Origin: an uncultured Muribaculum sp.
GTDB lineage: Bacteria > Bacteroidota > Bacteroidia > Bacteroidales > Muribaculaceae
NCBI GenBank assembly: GCA_910587665.1
Contig: CAJUMZ010000003.1
Span: forward strand, 62,001-126,000
Direction: 5' to 3'
Length of the DNA: 64,000 bases
Translations under genes and position numbers: made by a program
The notes under the pieces: generated by a model
What the model saw: only the letters and a program-made list of their open reading frames with translations
What the model was told of the DNA's origin: nothing
Databases searched by the model: none
Shown here: positions 16,318 through 25,251 of the stretch, in pieces
Numbering within the stretch: the first letter of the stretch is position 1
Layout of the letters: every line of letters begins with the position of its first letter

Positions 16318-18222
16318 TCAGTCGAGCAATGGAAATATGAATATAAATTTGCTTCCGGTGGTATAATCAGGGTCAATTGTCACCGTGCCACCAAGACGAT
16401 TTGCCACAGTGCGGCAAATCGCAAGACCGAGCCCCCCGCCCTGCTTGAATTCGTCAAGCTTGGTGAACCGCTCAAATATGACCTCATGCTTTTCAACAGG
16501 GATACCGTAACCGGTATCGGTAACCGACACACGCATCTCCTTTCCTCCGGGCATAGTGTCGCAATGGAGAGTGACAGTACCGCTGATAGTGAACTTAAAC
16601 GCATTGTGCAGAAGATTAACTATGACAAGCTCCACCATATGGCGGTACATCAAGCGAGGGCGATCGTCGGTGGGCGGAATCATGACAAACTCCACATCCT
16701 CATTGATCTTTGACTCCACCTGCCTTAATGCGACCCGGCAAAGTTCCGACATGACAACCGGCTGAGGAGTGTCATTGGTTGTACCGGAATCAAGATTGGA
16801 AAGTTCGACCACGTCACCTATAAGCTTGAGCAGATCATTACTGCTTCGCTCGATTATAGCCGCGTATTTTTTCATCGGACCGGCGTTGGCATTGGCAAAT
16901 ACCTGGGCAAATCCCACAATTGCATTCAGCGGCGTTCGTATCTCGTGGTTTATATTCTGAATGAATGTAGTCTTCATCTCACTTGCCTTTTCAGCCTCGT
17001 CTTTAGCCTTGGCATGTTCCATGCTCTGCACCTCCAGCATGTTCTTGTACTTTCTGATGCGCCTTATATATATAACCGACACAACAAGACCTCCTACAAG
17101 AAACAATATCACAAGACATACAGCTATGATCTCCTCCTTATATTGATCCCAAAACGTCTTGGGAGAATTGATTATCACTGAATTTTCAGGGAGCAATGAC
17201 TTGTCGACATCAAGCAGGTCTATACGCTGGCTGTCAAACACATACTTTCCAGAAACAATCTGAGGGCCGATGGCCGCCTTGCCATGGGATTCCAAATAAT
17301 CAAGAGACTGATTGGCGAGATCGGCACCCATGTTGCGGTAATCAGGCACATATCCGCCAAGCGCCCAGTGACCGAGCCCGATCGAAGAAATCGTAAACGT
17401 AGGCAGCATCTGATTGGCGTCACGCAGCACATAGGTAGTACTCTTGAGTACAAAATCATCCGAAGGGCCGACACGCCATGTGCCGCAAAGCAGCACACAA
17501 TGAGGCGACAAATTCCCGATCCGGTCACTGACCTCTACGAGCGACTCGATCCTTCCGTCAAGGAAAGTGAATGAATATTCCGGATATTGTTCCATCTCCT
17601 TTTTCACCATCGCCTGCATGCTCACTCCGCCAAAACTGTTGTCAGAAAGAAACACAAGCTCACGTGTATTCGGGAACAAGCTCTTAACCAAACCGATATT
17701 TTCATAAAGGCGATACTGGTATACATACCCGCCCACTATCTTGAAATCGCCGAAATCCCTGAGAACATCCTTGGACTCAGGCATCCATGTGCTGAGATCC
17801 ACGGAATCCGGAGGGGCAAGGATAGTGTTACGGCTAACCATACCACAGATCACCGGCAATTTCTTGAATTCCGGATTGTCCTGCGACAAAAACGCGCTCC
17901 ACGCTTCCTGCCCGAGTACCACGACCACGCCGGGAGCGTTTTCACCCATGTGCTTTGAAAGGATTCCTGTCATGCGTTCAGTCCATGTCTTTGCCTCGGA
18001 ATAGGCAAGGCAATTAAGGCTCTCGACAATTATGTCAGAATCGCTCCCACGCTTTTCACACTCACGCATGAAAGCTCCGAGAGTCGACGCCATCGACTGT
18101 GTATCGGGATTGTACGATGTGATTATGAGCACACGCCGATTATCTTCAGCCGTTGCCGCTGTCGGCAACACTAAAGACAGCATGACTAAAACAAAGCATA
18201 ATATGAACGATTTTTTGCTCAA
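16318..18222 (-). CDS. sensor histidine kinase with periplasmic binding-protein-like sensor
   Basis: The 634-residue kinase has a signal sequence (to about residue 25) and a large periplasmic region (27-360) resembling the ABC-type sugar-binding/ABC_sub_bind fold (VLIITSYNPDTQ, VVVVLGQEAWSAFL, ELVFLSDNSFGG, LLCGTW). One transmembrane helix (about 364-387) and a short coiled linker follow. HisKA contains NINHEIRTPLNA (His426), and HATPase contains NLLHNAFKF, DTGYGIP and GGGLGLAI. No receiver domain or response regulator gene is adjacent, so it is an orphan kinase with an unknown small-molecule ligand. A minus-strand TAATTTTG box lies about 40 bp upstream. Confidence 0.9.
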   Translation of the reverse strand: MSKKSFILCFVLVMLSLVLPTAATAEDNRRVLIITSYNPDTQSMASTLGAFMRECEKRGSDSDIIVESLNCLAYSEAKTWTERMTGILSKHMGENAPGVVVVLGQEAWSAFLSQDNPEFKKLPVICGMVSRNTILAPPDSVDLSTWMPESKDVLRDFGDFKIVGGYVYQYRLYENIGLVKSLFPNTRELVFLSDNSFGGVSMQAMVKKEMEQYPEYSFTFLDGRIESLVEVSDRIGNLSPHCVLLCGTWRVGPSDDFVLKSTTYVLRDANQMLPTFTISSIGLGHWALGGYVPDYRNMGADLANQSLDYLESHGKAAIGPQIVSGKYVFDSQRIDLLDVDKSLLPENSVIINSPKTFWDQYKEEIIAVCLVILFLVGGLVVSVIYIRRIRKYKNMLEVQSMEHAKAKDEAEKASEMKTTFIQNINHEIRTPLNAIVGFAQVFANANAGPMKKYAAIIERSSNDLLKLIGDVVELSNLDSGTTNDTPQPVVMSELCRVALRQVESKINEDVEFVMIPPTDDRPRLMYRHMVELVIVNLLHNAFKFTISGTVTLHCDTMPGGKEMRVSVTDTGYGIPVEKHEVIFERFTKLDEFKQGGGLGLAICRTVANRLGGTVTIDPDYTTGSKFIFIFPLLD

Positions 18223-18262
18223 TCTTATTCGCTAATATGACACGTTATGCAAATGCAGTGTA

Positions 18263-18270
18263 CAAAATTA
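18263..18270 (-). promoter_or_regulatory. -7 promoter box of the orphan kinase gene
   Basis: The minus strand reads TAATTTTG, 40 bp before the start codon. The -33 element is not evident. Confidence 0.4.
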
Positions 18271-18346
18271 GCATTATTTCTGCAAATCGAGGCTAAAAAC
18301 CCGCCTTATTTTTCTCAATTAACAATTTTATGGTTAATATCCGCAT

Positions 18347-19093
18347 TTAATAACGCACGTCAAATCCTCGGCGACGCAACATGTCAAGCGTCTTATAGGA
18401 CATTGCCTCGCGATAATACCCTATTATATGGTCAGCCCAGTCGTTGTCGGTTTTCGTGCCGGCACGAGTAGCGTTATATTCCGAAATCTCACGGTCATAG
18501 TCCATCAGCTCAGGGACCATGCTTCCCTCACGATATTTATTTTTAAATATAAGAAGCTCCCTCGACTGCTTGGGCTTTATATCGGGCATCTCACGTGGCA
18601 CACCTATCGCAAGCCCACACACCACAAACACTTTCTGCGGAAGTTTCATCATACGCGCTATTGCATCGGGAGCGGCAGTACGCGCATATCCGATAGGACA
18701 TGTGCCCAGCCCGCACGCCTCTGCCGCCGTCAGCGCATTCATCATCGCGAGAGTAGCGTCGATAATGCCCACGATAACGCCATCGGCAGTAAGCTGGAAA
18801 TCTGGCATTTCTATCAGCTTCGCCTCGGCGATCTCCGATATTTTGTTATAGTCGGCACAAAACAAGAGAAAATGACGGCAGGTCTTAATCTGCTTCTGTC
18901 CCGTAAGCTCATAGATCTTTTCCTTTATCTCCTGATCATCAATATCGATTACAGAAAACTGCTGTCCGTTGTAGCTCGTCGGAGTGCTACGGATAGCTTC
19001 ATAAATAAAATCCATAGACTCGGCGGGGATATCTTCTCTCTCGTAGCGGCGTATACTGCGACGCTCAAGCAATGTAGACTTTACATCTTTCAT
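18347..19093 (-). CDS. nitroreductase family FMN-dependent oxidoreductase
   Basis: The 248-residue protein has the nitroreductase start (LLERRSIRRYEREDIP, phosphate-binding Arg-Arg-Ser-x-Arg-Arg-Tyr) and the PTSYNGQQF segment. A mid-region MNALTAAEACGLGTCPIGYAR matches NfsA-like members that bind FMN and reduce nitro or quinone compounds with NAD(P)H. The C-terminal extension (KTDNDWADHIIGYYREAMS) is also typical of that subgroup. The physiological substrate cannot be deduced. It has 124-bp and 117-bp gaps to its neighbours, so it is probably monocistronic. Confidence 0.88.
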   Translation of the reverse strand: MKDVKSTLLERRSIRRYEREDIPAESMDFIYEAIRSTPTSYNGQQFSVIDIDDQEIKEKIYELTGQKQIKTCRHFLLFCADYNKISEIAEAKLIEMPDFQLTADGVIVGIIDATLAMMNALTAAEACGLGTCPIGYARTAAPDAIARMMKLPQKVFVVCGLAIGVPREMPDIKPKQSRELLIFKNKYREGSMVPELMDYDREISEYNATRAGTKTDNDWADHIIGYYREAMSYKTLDMLRRRGFDVRY

Positions 19094-19210
19094 GTGGCAA
19101 TGGAATTACTTAATCAGTGTTTATTTAGGTATTCAGCAACTATAACAACCAAATCCCCTATTTGTTCACGCCCATGAAATATTTTTCACGTCTCACATGG
19201 CCGGCTCATG

Positions 19211-20800
19211 TCATGACAACGAGCCGATTTTCATTATGTCAGCCTCAAAGTTCTCACGGTCGACAGCACGGTTTTTCAATCGGTTACGATATGCATATAT
19301 AGTATGTACCGAATAATTAAGCACCTGGGCTATGCGTATGCTCTCCTCCACCCCGAGCCTCATGAAAGCGAGTATACGCAGATCAGTGTTGAGCATCTCG
19401 CCATCTTTAAGCACAATCACCTCCTCCGGCTTCAGCAGCGCATTTACATCGTTGACAAACGTCGGATAGATATGCAGGAACGCACGGTCAAACGTATCAT
19501 AAAACTCCTGGCTCTGCTCCTCGACAAATCGCCCTGACTTTGTCATCTTATATAAGTCATCGGCATGGCCCGTGGATATTTTCCGCTCAGCAATCTTACA
19601 GAACTGGTTAAGCTTGTTCATGTAAATGGTACAAAGATTTAGAAACTGGCTCATATACATCTCCTTTACACGATTGGCATTGGCAAGCACCTGCTGCAGG
19701 CTCTTCATGTGGGTCATCTCCTTACGGAGTTTAATCAACACAGCCACTACAACAATAAGGAGCACAGCCATCGCACCTATCGCAAAATACAGCCTTCGAC
19801 GGTTGATCGACAAGGCGTCACGGTGGGCCGCCGTAATTACCGGCAGCGCCTCAGAGGTCTGGAGCATGCGCATCGATGCGTTACATTCCACAGCATAAGC
19901 AAGTGCCACCGAAAGGCACTCATAGGCGCGTTCGATCTCTTGCCTGTCGTAAAGTGCTATGCCAAGCTCCTGCAACGACACCATCTCACGAGTCGCACTC
20001 TGTATGTCGGCTACAGCCGATTTTGCAAGATAATATATGTGGGAATCCTCATCACCACGATTTTTGGATATACTGCTTATTATATGTGACGCCCTCGCCG
20101 CCACATTGGTATTATTAGGTATCGAGTCAAGAAGGTCGGTAAGCACCGCCTTCGCCTCGGAAGGCTTTCCGGTAAGAAAAAAATACTCCCCCCGGTTAAG
20201 CAGATATTTTTCAGAACCGGCCGGGAGTTCATCGACCAATTGCCGCTGAAGCTCGATAGCCTTGTCAAGCCAACGGTCATACTCGTCGCGATAATTCATG
20301 AAAAACGATGCCTGGTAGCTATACATCTGACGTCCCGACTCAAGGGCCACCAGGCGGAGCTCCCCTGTCAAAGAATCAAGCGGTATGCTCTCAAACATAT
20401 CAACTGCCATAGAGCCGAATCCAGCCACCGGCAAAACAGCAATCCTCTTAAGCCGGAAATTCAACGCCTTATCCGGCTCGCCAAGCCGGCTTGAAAGAGC
20501 CTCCCCCCGCTCATAATTGACAATAGCCGAATCGGTAAGATACCCCGTATAACAATCGCCAAGCCGCATGATAAGGTCGAGCCTACGCACATCGCGTCGC
20601 GGCAACTCATTGATAAGACGATTGAGCGAGTCAATGCACGAGCTACGCATCTCAAGATACACGTCGCGGCGCGAAAGCTCGCGGTCAACACTCTCAAGAG
20701 CCGAGTCAACGTCAGGAGCGTCAACCTCAAGCGCGGCTAAAAGCATAAGCCCCGGAAACGCAAGACATAACAATACAGCTAAAGCAAAACACCTTTTCAC
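19211..20800 (-). CDS. DUF6377-type membrane-anchored regulator
   Basis: The 529-residue protein has a signal or anchor segment (1-23). A helical, TPR-like extracytoplasmic region (30-330) has repeated tyrosine/leucine helices such as YLLNRGEYFFLTGKPSEAKAV. One transmembrane helix (337-357) leads to a cytoplasmic C-terminal domain. Residues 473-512 (LRILAFMRLGVEES, YSVHTIYAYRNRLKNRA) form a LuxR-like helix-turn-helix. This is a one-polypeptide membrane regulator: the sensor is outside and the DNA-binding part inside. A paralogue lies at 41522-43135, with the C-terminal 150 residues strongly alike. It is transcribed divergently from an AraC-type gene 112 bp away. The ligand and targets are unknown. 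Confidence 0.85.
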   Translation of the reverse strand: MKRCFALAVLLCLAFPGLMLLAALEVDAPDVDSALESVDRELSRRDVYLEMRSSCIDSLNRLINELPRRDVRRLDLIMRLGDCYTGYLTDSAIVNYERGEALSSRLGEPDKALNFRLKRIAVLPVAGFGSMAVDMFESIPLDSLTGELRLVALESGRQMYSYQASFFMNYRDEYDRWLDKAIELQRQLVDELPAGSEKYLLNRGEYFFLTGKPSEAKAVLTDLLDSIPNNTNVAARASHIISSISKNRGDEDSHIYYLAKSAVADIQSATREMVSLQELGIALYDRQEIERAYECLSVALAYAVECNASMRMLQTSEALPVITAAHRDALSINRRRLYFAIGAMAVLLIVVVAVLIKLRKEMTHMKSLQQVLANANRVKEMYMSQFLNLCTIYMNKLNQFCKIAERKISTGHADDLYKMTKSGRFVEEQSQEFYDTFDRAFLHIYPTFVNDVNALLKPEEVIVLKDGEMLNTDLRILAFMRLGVEESIRIAQVLNYSVHTIYAYRNRLKNRAVDRENFEADIMKIGSLS

Positions 20801-20875
20801 AATTTCACCTTTTATTCAATTGGATGTGTAAAAATAGCTATTTTTATTCATATATGAAAATTGGCCTATATTTAT

Positions 20876-20883
20876 TATCTTTG
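20876..20883 (+). promoter_or_regulatory. -7 promoter box of the AraC-type gene
   Basis: TATCTTTG matches the -7 consensus and lies 29 bp before the ATG. The TTG upstream is only 12 bp away, so the -33 element is missing or weak. Confidence 0.45.
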
Positions 20884-20912
20884 CAATCTCGTAACCGCGC
20901 ATTATTTTCATT

Positions 20913-21788
20913 ATGAGTATAACCACGATCGACCATATACCGACCGGATCCCAAATAGCGGCATATATCGACAATATAGCCGTGATCGACAGTCTCGATG
21001 ACATCAACGGGCTAAAGCTACCCGCCAAAATAGACTTTATATTATCGATACTCTGCGAACACGGCACTCTCACAATTGATTATGACTCTACGTCGCAAAA
21101 GCTTTCAGAGCGTATGCTGATGATATTGAAGCCGGGTCACGTATTGCGGTCATATAAAGCGTCAGCCGACTTCAACGGTCACTTTATAGTAGTAAGTACG
21201 AAACTGTTTGGCGACAGCATGTCGACATTTTCCAAGATGCTGCCATGCTTCATCCAGTTTCGCGACAACCCTGTAATCACCCTGACACCTGAAGATGTGG
21301 CAAGCCAGACGGAGATGCGAGCCATCTTGCGACGCATGGCATACTGCGCCGGGCACCAGTATCGCGACCGTGTGCTACGCTCGGTGCTCGAGGCCATGTT
21401 TTATGAAACACTCGGGCTATACAGTTCCTATTACAGCGTTGAGGCCGGATCTATCTCACGGAGACGCGACGCTTTGTTTTACAGTTTCCTGCGGGAGGTG
21501 GAAGCAAATTGCGCAAAAGAGCGTTCGGTAGCCTATTACGCCGGGGTACTGTGTGTATCGCCGAAACACCTGTCGGCAACAGTCAAGGAAGTGAGCGGCC
21601 GCACTGCCGGAGAGTGGATTGACTCTTACGTGATACTGGAGGCAAAACTCCTGCTTCAGAACACGGGACTCACCATCCAGGAGGTGAGTACAAAGCTGAA
21701 TTTCCCCAACCAGTCATTTTTCGGCAAATATTTCAAGCATCTTACCGGCATGTCGCCGCGCGCTTTCAGGGCAAATCAATCGGTATGA
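20913..21788 (+). CDS. AraC-family transcriptional regulator
   Basis: The 291-residue protein has an N-terminal region of about 170 residues with cupin-like features (GTLTIDYDSTSQKLSERML, MILKPGHVLRSYKAS). The C-terminal AraC double helix-turn-helix (about 190-288) includes YYAGVLCVSPKHLSATVKE and FPNQSFFGKYFKHLTGMSP. The effector is unknown. It is divergent from the first DUF6377 gene and separated from lptF/G by its own stop and a separate promoter, so it is probably single. Confidence 0.88.
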   Translation: MSITTIDHIPTGSQIAAYIDNIAVIDSLDDINGLKLPAKIDFILSILCEHGTLTIDYDSTSQKLSERMLMILKPGHVLRSYKASADFNGHFIVVSTKLFGDSMSTFSKMLPCFIQFRDNPVITLTPEDVASQTEMRAILRRMAYCAGHQYRDRVLRSVLEAMFYETLGLYSSYYSVEAGSISRRRDALFYSFLREVEANCAKERSVAYYAGVLCVSPKHLSATVKEVSGRTAGEWIDSYVILEAKLLLQNTGLTIQEVSTKLNFPNQSFFGKYFKHLTGMSPRAFRANQSV

Positions 21789-21813
21789 TTGGCGTCTAAT
21801 TGAAGCGGGGAAA

Positions 21814-21844
21814 TTGCATTAATACATTTATTATTGTAACTTTG
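21814..21844 (+). promoter_or_regulatory. promoter of the LptF/G-ribBA unit
   Basis: TTG (21814-21816), a 20-bp spacer and TAACTTTG (21837-21844) give a standard Bacteroidota promoter about 20 nt before the ATG at 21868. Confidence 0.65.
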
Positions 21845-21867
21845 TGGGCTGAAAATGAATTGACCCG

Positions 21868-23796
21868 ATGTTAAGAATAAAGCGACTATACCTGTTCATG
21901 CTTCAGAGCTTCCTGCCTCTGTTCATGATGACATTCTTTATATGCCTCTTCATCGTGTTGATGCAATTTCTATGGCGCTATATTGACGACCTTGTAGGCA
22001 AAGGGCTGGAGATGAGTGTAATCGGCGAATTATTTTTCTATGCCGCCCTTACAATGGTGCCGCTCGCGCTTCCGCTTGCCATCCTGCTTGCATCGCTCAT
22101 GACTTTCGGCAATCTCGGAGAGCAGTTTGAGCTCACCGCCATGAAAGCGTCAGGGGTGTCGCTGATACGCTCCATGCGCCCCCTCATTGTGCTTATGGTG
22201 TTTGTGGCGATCGGGGCGTTTTTCTTCCAGAACAATGTGCTGCCCATAGCGCAGACAAAAATGTGGACACTGCTCTACTCTATGCGTCAGAAATCACCCG
22301 AGCTTGACATCCCCGAGGGCGTGTTCTATGACCAGATCCCGGGGTTCAATCTATTTGTCGAGAAGAAAGACCAGGATACAGGAGTTCTGCACAATCTGCT
22401 TATATATAATGTGAGCCGTGGTTCGGACAATGCCACAATCATATATGCCGACTCCGGAAAGATGACAATGACCGACGACAAGTCACATCTTTTCTTAAAA
22501 CTATGGCAGGGCGAGCAATTTGAAAACCTGCGTGAGCAAAGCGGCATATCGTCAAACAACGTGCCTTACCGCCGCGAATCATTTGACGACAAGGAAGTGC
22601 TTATAGCCTTTGACGCCAATTTCAACCGCATGGATGAAAGCGGCATGCGCAACCAATATGTAGGGAAAAACATCAAGGAGCTGCAGGCGACAATCGACTC
22701 CGTAAACGCAAGGGTTGACAGCGTGGGTGACGTTTACGGCACGGCTCTCCGTGAAATTCCTTACCTTGGGATAAGCTACTACACCACGGTCCACACTCCC
22801 GAGGGCAACGAGCGCAGATTCACAAGCGAGGTAAAACTTGACAAGCCCGTAAACATCGACTCAATATTCCGCGGCACAAACCCGGCATTTGCCAAATCAT
22901 ACATCAACCAGGCTCTCTCAAAGGCCCGGCGTGCCAAGCAGGACTATGAGTTCAAGTCGTTTGCCATGAACGACGATCGTTTCACCATACGCCGCCACGG
23001 CATCGAGATGATGAAAAAGTTCACTCTATCGGTGGCGTGTCTTGTATTCTTCTTTATCGGCGCACCCCTCGGAGCAATAATCCGAAAAGGAGGACTCGGC
23101 ATGCCGCTTGTGATATCGGTGATATTGTTTATCATCTATTATATTATCGACAACTCCGGCTACAAGCTTGCGCGCGACGGTCATATAGAAGTGTGGGAAG
23201 GCATATGGCTTTCTACCTTTGTACTACTCCCGCTCGGCATATTCCTGACCTACAAGGCGGTCAATGATTCCGCCGTGTTCAACAAAGATGCCTACGCCAA
23301 CTTCTTCCGTAAGATATTCGGCAAAGGGGAGTCACGCAACCTTACCGTCAAGGAGGTGGTGATGGATGAGGTCGAGATAAATGTAGCCAAAGAGAAGATC
23401 ACCACGCTATCGCAGCGTTGCCGCGATTTTATCGACAGGTATCCCGGAAGGCAGTCATATGTGGCCTACTGGACCCGCGGATATGACCGCAAGGAAATAC
23501 ACTCTATAAGCGCGACACTCGAGCAGACGGTCGACTACATGTCCAACTCCCGCAACCGCGTGATAATACTTAAGCTCATGGAGCTGCCGGTGATGCGCAG
23601 CCTGTGGTTTTATCACCCCACAAGCTACCCGGTGATCGGCTGGGCATTTGTCGTCGTGTTTCCGTTAGGCATACCTTTATATATATGGGGCACGCGCTGC
23701 CAACGCAAACTCAAGGAAGAGCTTGAACACATAATCACCACCGACAGCGAACTAATCTCGCTTCTGGAGGTTAACACTAATGACATTAACACCTAA
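21868..23796 (+). CDS. LptF/LptG-family lipopolysaccharide export permease
   Basis: The 642-residue protein starts with the family's transmembrane helices (SFLPLFMMTFFICLFIVLMQF, VPLALPLAILLASLMTFG). A periplasmic beta-jellyroll-like region (about 130-370) follows, then further helices (about 385-465: KKFTLSVACLVFFFIGAPLG, GMPLVISVILFIIYYII). It forms half of the LptB2FG transporter that extracts lipopolysaccharide from the inner membrane. It exceeds the roughly 360 residues of Proteobacterial LptF by a C-terminal extension (470-642) with one more hydrophobic segment near 590-615. It is followed by ribBA after 8 bp. Confidence 0.9.
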   Translation: MLRIKRLYLFMLQSFLPLFMMTFFICLFIVLMQFLWRYIDDLVGKGLEMSVIGELFFYAALTMVPLALPLAILLASLMTFGNLGEQFELTAMKASGVSLIRSMRPLIVLMVFVAIGAFFFQNNVLPIAQTKMWTLLYSMRQKSPELDIPEGVFYDQIPGFNLFVEKKDQDTGVLHNLLIYNVSRGSDNATIIYADSGKMTMTDDKSHLFLKLWQGEQFENLREQSGISSNNVPYRRESFDDKEVLIAFDANFNRMDESGMRNQYVGKNIKELQATIDSVNARVDSVGDVYGTALREIPYLGISYYTTVHTPEGNERRFTSEVKLDKPVNIDSIFRGTNPAFAKSYINQALSKARRAKQDYEFKSFAMNDDRFTIRRHGIEMMKKFTLSVACLVFFFIGAPLGAIIRKGGLGMPLVISVILFIIYYIIDNSGYKLARDGHIEVWEGIWLSTFVLLPLGIFLTYKAVNDSAVFNKDAYANFFRKIFGKGESRNLTVKEVVMDEVEINVAKEKITTLSQRCRDFIDRYPGRQSYVAYWTRGYDRKEIHSISATLEQTVDYMSNSRNRVIILKLMELPVMRSLWFYHPTSYPVIGWAFVVVFPLGIPLYIWGTRCQRKLKEELEHIITTDSELISLLEVNTNDINT

Positions 23797-23804
23797 ATCA
23801 GATT

Positions 23805-25016
23805 ATGGATAAAATAAGACTTGACTCAATCGAAGACGCATTAAAGGATTTTCGCGAAGGAAAATTTGTAATCGTGGTTGATGACGAGGACCGGGAAAAT
23901 GAGGGCGACCTTATTGTAGCCGCCGAAAAAGTCACCCCCGAACAGGTCAACTTCATGCTGAAACATGCCCGCGGTGTGCTCTGTGTGCCGCTCACCATAT
24001 CCCGCTGCAAGGAACTTGAGCTGCCTCATCAAGTCGACAATAATACCTCAGTGCTGGGCACACCGTTTACGATAACGGTTGATAAGCTCGAAGGATGCAC
24101 AACAGGCGTCAGTATCGAGGATCGCGCCGCAACTATCCGTGCCCTCGCCGACCCTGCGTCGACACCCGCCACATTCGGGCGTCCCGGACATATCAATCCG
24201 CTCTATGCCCAGGACAAGGGAGTGCTCCGACGTGCCGGACACACGGAGGCAGCGGTCGACCTCGCCCGCCTGTCAGGACTCCAGCCCGCAGCGGCACTCA
24301 TGGAGATCATGAGCGATGACGGCTCTATGGCACGCCTCCCCGAATTACGCCGTCGCGCCGACGAATGGGGACTGAAACTTGTGTCGATAAAAGACCTTAT
24401 CGCCTACCGTCTCGGACAGGAGTCACTTGTAGAAAGGGGCGTAGAAGTTGACATGCCTACCGAATACGGGCATTTCAGGCTTATACCGTTCCGTCAGAAG
24501 AGCAACGGACTTGAACATATCGCCATAATAAAAGGTGACATCGCCTCAAGCGATGAGCCGGCACTTGTAAGAGTGCATTCATCCTGTGCCACCGGTGACA
24601 TATTCGGCTCACAGCGCTGCGACTGCGGCGAGCAGCTCCACCGTGCCCTCCAGATGGTCGAAAAAGAGGGTCGCGGAGCAGTGATTTACCTAAATCAGGA
24701 AGGGCGCGGTATAGGACTTATGGAAAAGATGAAAGCCTACAAGCTTCAAGAGGGCGGAATGGACACGGTTGACGCTAACATATGCCTGGGGCATCTTGCC
24801 GATGAGCGCGATTACGGTGTGGGCGCCCAGATTTTACGGGAAATCGGTATAAGAAAAATGCGGCTGATGACCAACAATCCCGTAAAACGTGTCGGGCTTG
24901 AAGCTTACGGACTTGAAATTACGGAGAATGTACCGATCGAGGTAAAGCCCAACGAATACAATCTCCGCTATATGCGCACAAAAAAAGAGCGCATGGGACA
25001 CGACCTCCATATGTAA
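23805..25016 (+). CDS. ribBA: bifunctional DHBP synthase / GTP cyclohydrolase II
   Basis: Residues 1-205 form the 3,4-dihydroxy-2-butanone-4-phosphate synthase domain (VIVVDDEDRENEGDL, the catalytic acidic loop; GHINPLYA; GHTEAAVDLARL). Residues 206-403 form GTP cyclohydrolase II, with zinc ligands in CATGDIFGSQRCDCGEQL and the LNQEGRGIGL motif. Together they supply both precursors of riboflavin. The length (403) is normal for the fusion. No FMN riboswitch precedes it; it is expressed with the LptF/G gene and ends at a strong terminator. Confidence 0.96.
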   Translation: MDKIRLDSIEDALKDFREGKFVIVVDDEDRENEGDLIVAAEKVTPEQVNFMLKHARGVLCVPLTISRCKELELPHQVDNNTSVLGTPFTITVDKLEGCTTGVSIEDRAATIRALADPASTPATFGRPGHINPLYAQDKGVLRRAGHTEAAVDLARLSGLQPAAALMEIMSDDGSMARLPELRRRADEWGLKLVSIKDLIAYRLGQESLVERGVEVDMPTEYGHFRLIPFRQKSNGLEHIAIIKGDIASSDEPALVRVHSSCATGDIFGSQRCDCGEQLHRALQMVEKEGRGAVIYLNQEGRGIGLMEKMKAYKLQEGGMDTVDANICLGHLADERDYGVGAQILREIGIRKMRLMTNNPVKRVGLEAYGLEITENVPIEVKPNEYNLRYMRTKKERMGHDLHM

Positions 25017-25023
25017 CCTCATA

Positions 25024-25044
25024 GACCCGGCTGTCAGCCGGGTC
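25024..25044 (+). terminator. intrinsic terminator after ribBA
   Basis: GACCCGGCTG and CAGCCGGGTC form a GC-rich stem with a tiny loop, followed by seven T, 8 bp after the stop codon. Confidence 0.9.
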
Positions 25045-25133
25045 ATTTTTTTGCCGCCCTGACATAAGATCATAATATCGCAAGATGCGTGAACCATACC
25101 GGCAACGCGATTGTTTTTCTTTATAGTGCAAAA

Positions 25134-25167
25134 TGACAGGGTGACATTTTGTCAACCGATATGTCAC
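25134..25167 (+). promoter_or_regulatory. nested TGACA/TGTCA palindromes, candidate activator site for groESL
   Basis: Half-sites TGACA lie at 25134-25138 and 25142-25146, and TGTCA at 25150-25154 and 25162-25166. TGACA-TTT-TGTCA (25142-25154) is a perfect short palindrome, and GTGACAT/ATGTCAC (25141-25147, 25161-25167) a wider one. The block lies about 40-70 bp upstream of the predicted sigma-54 start, where a bacterial enhancer-binding protein or another heat-stress regulator could sit. Confidence 0.6.
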
Positions 25168-25176
25168 AAAAACGAT

Positions 25177-25193
25177 TTGGCACGGGATATGCT
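25177..25193 (+). promoter_or_regulatory. sigma-54-type (-24/-12) promoter of groESL
   Basis: TTGGCACG (25177-25184), four bases and ATGCT (25189-25193) match the RpoN consensus TTGGCACG-N4-TTGCT with one mismatch. The invariant GG (25179-25180) and GC (25191-25192) are exactly 10 bp apart. The predicted start near 25204 leaves a leader of about 48 nt. No TAnnTTTG box and no CIRCE element were found here. Confidence 0.72.
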
Positions 25194-25251
25194 ATATCCT
25201 ACAACAGAAAAACAATTAAACAACATAACCAAACTTTAAACAACAAAAGTC

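Noticed and set aside
23700..23804. FMN riboswitch before ribBA
   Set aside because: The gap after the LptF/G gene is only 8 bp, so there is no room for the conserved aptamer.
25017..25251. CIRCE element for groESL
   Set aside because: TTAGCACTC-N9-GAGTGCTAA is not present; the palindromes here are TGACA/TGTCA.
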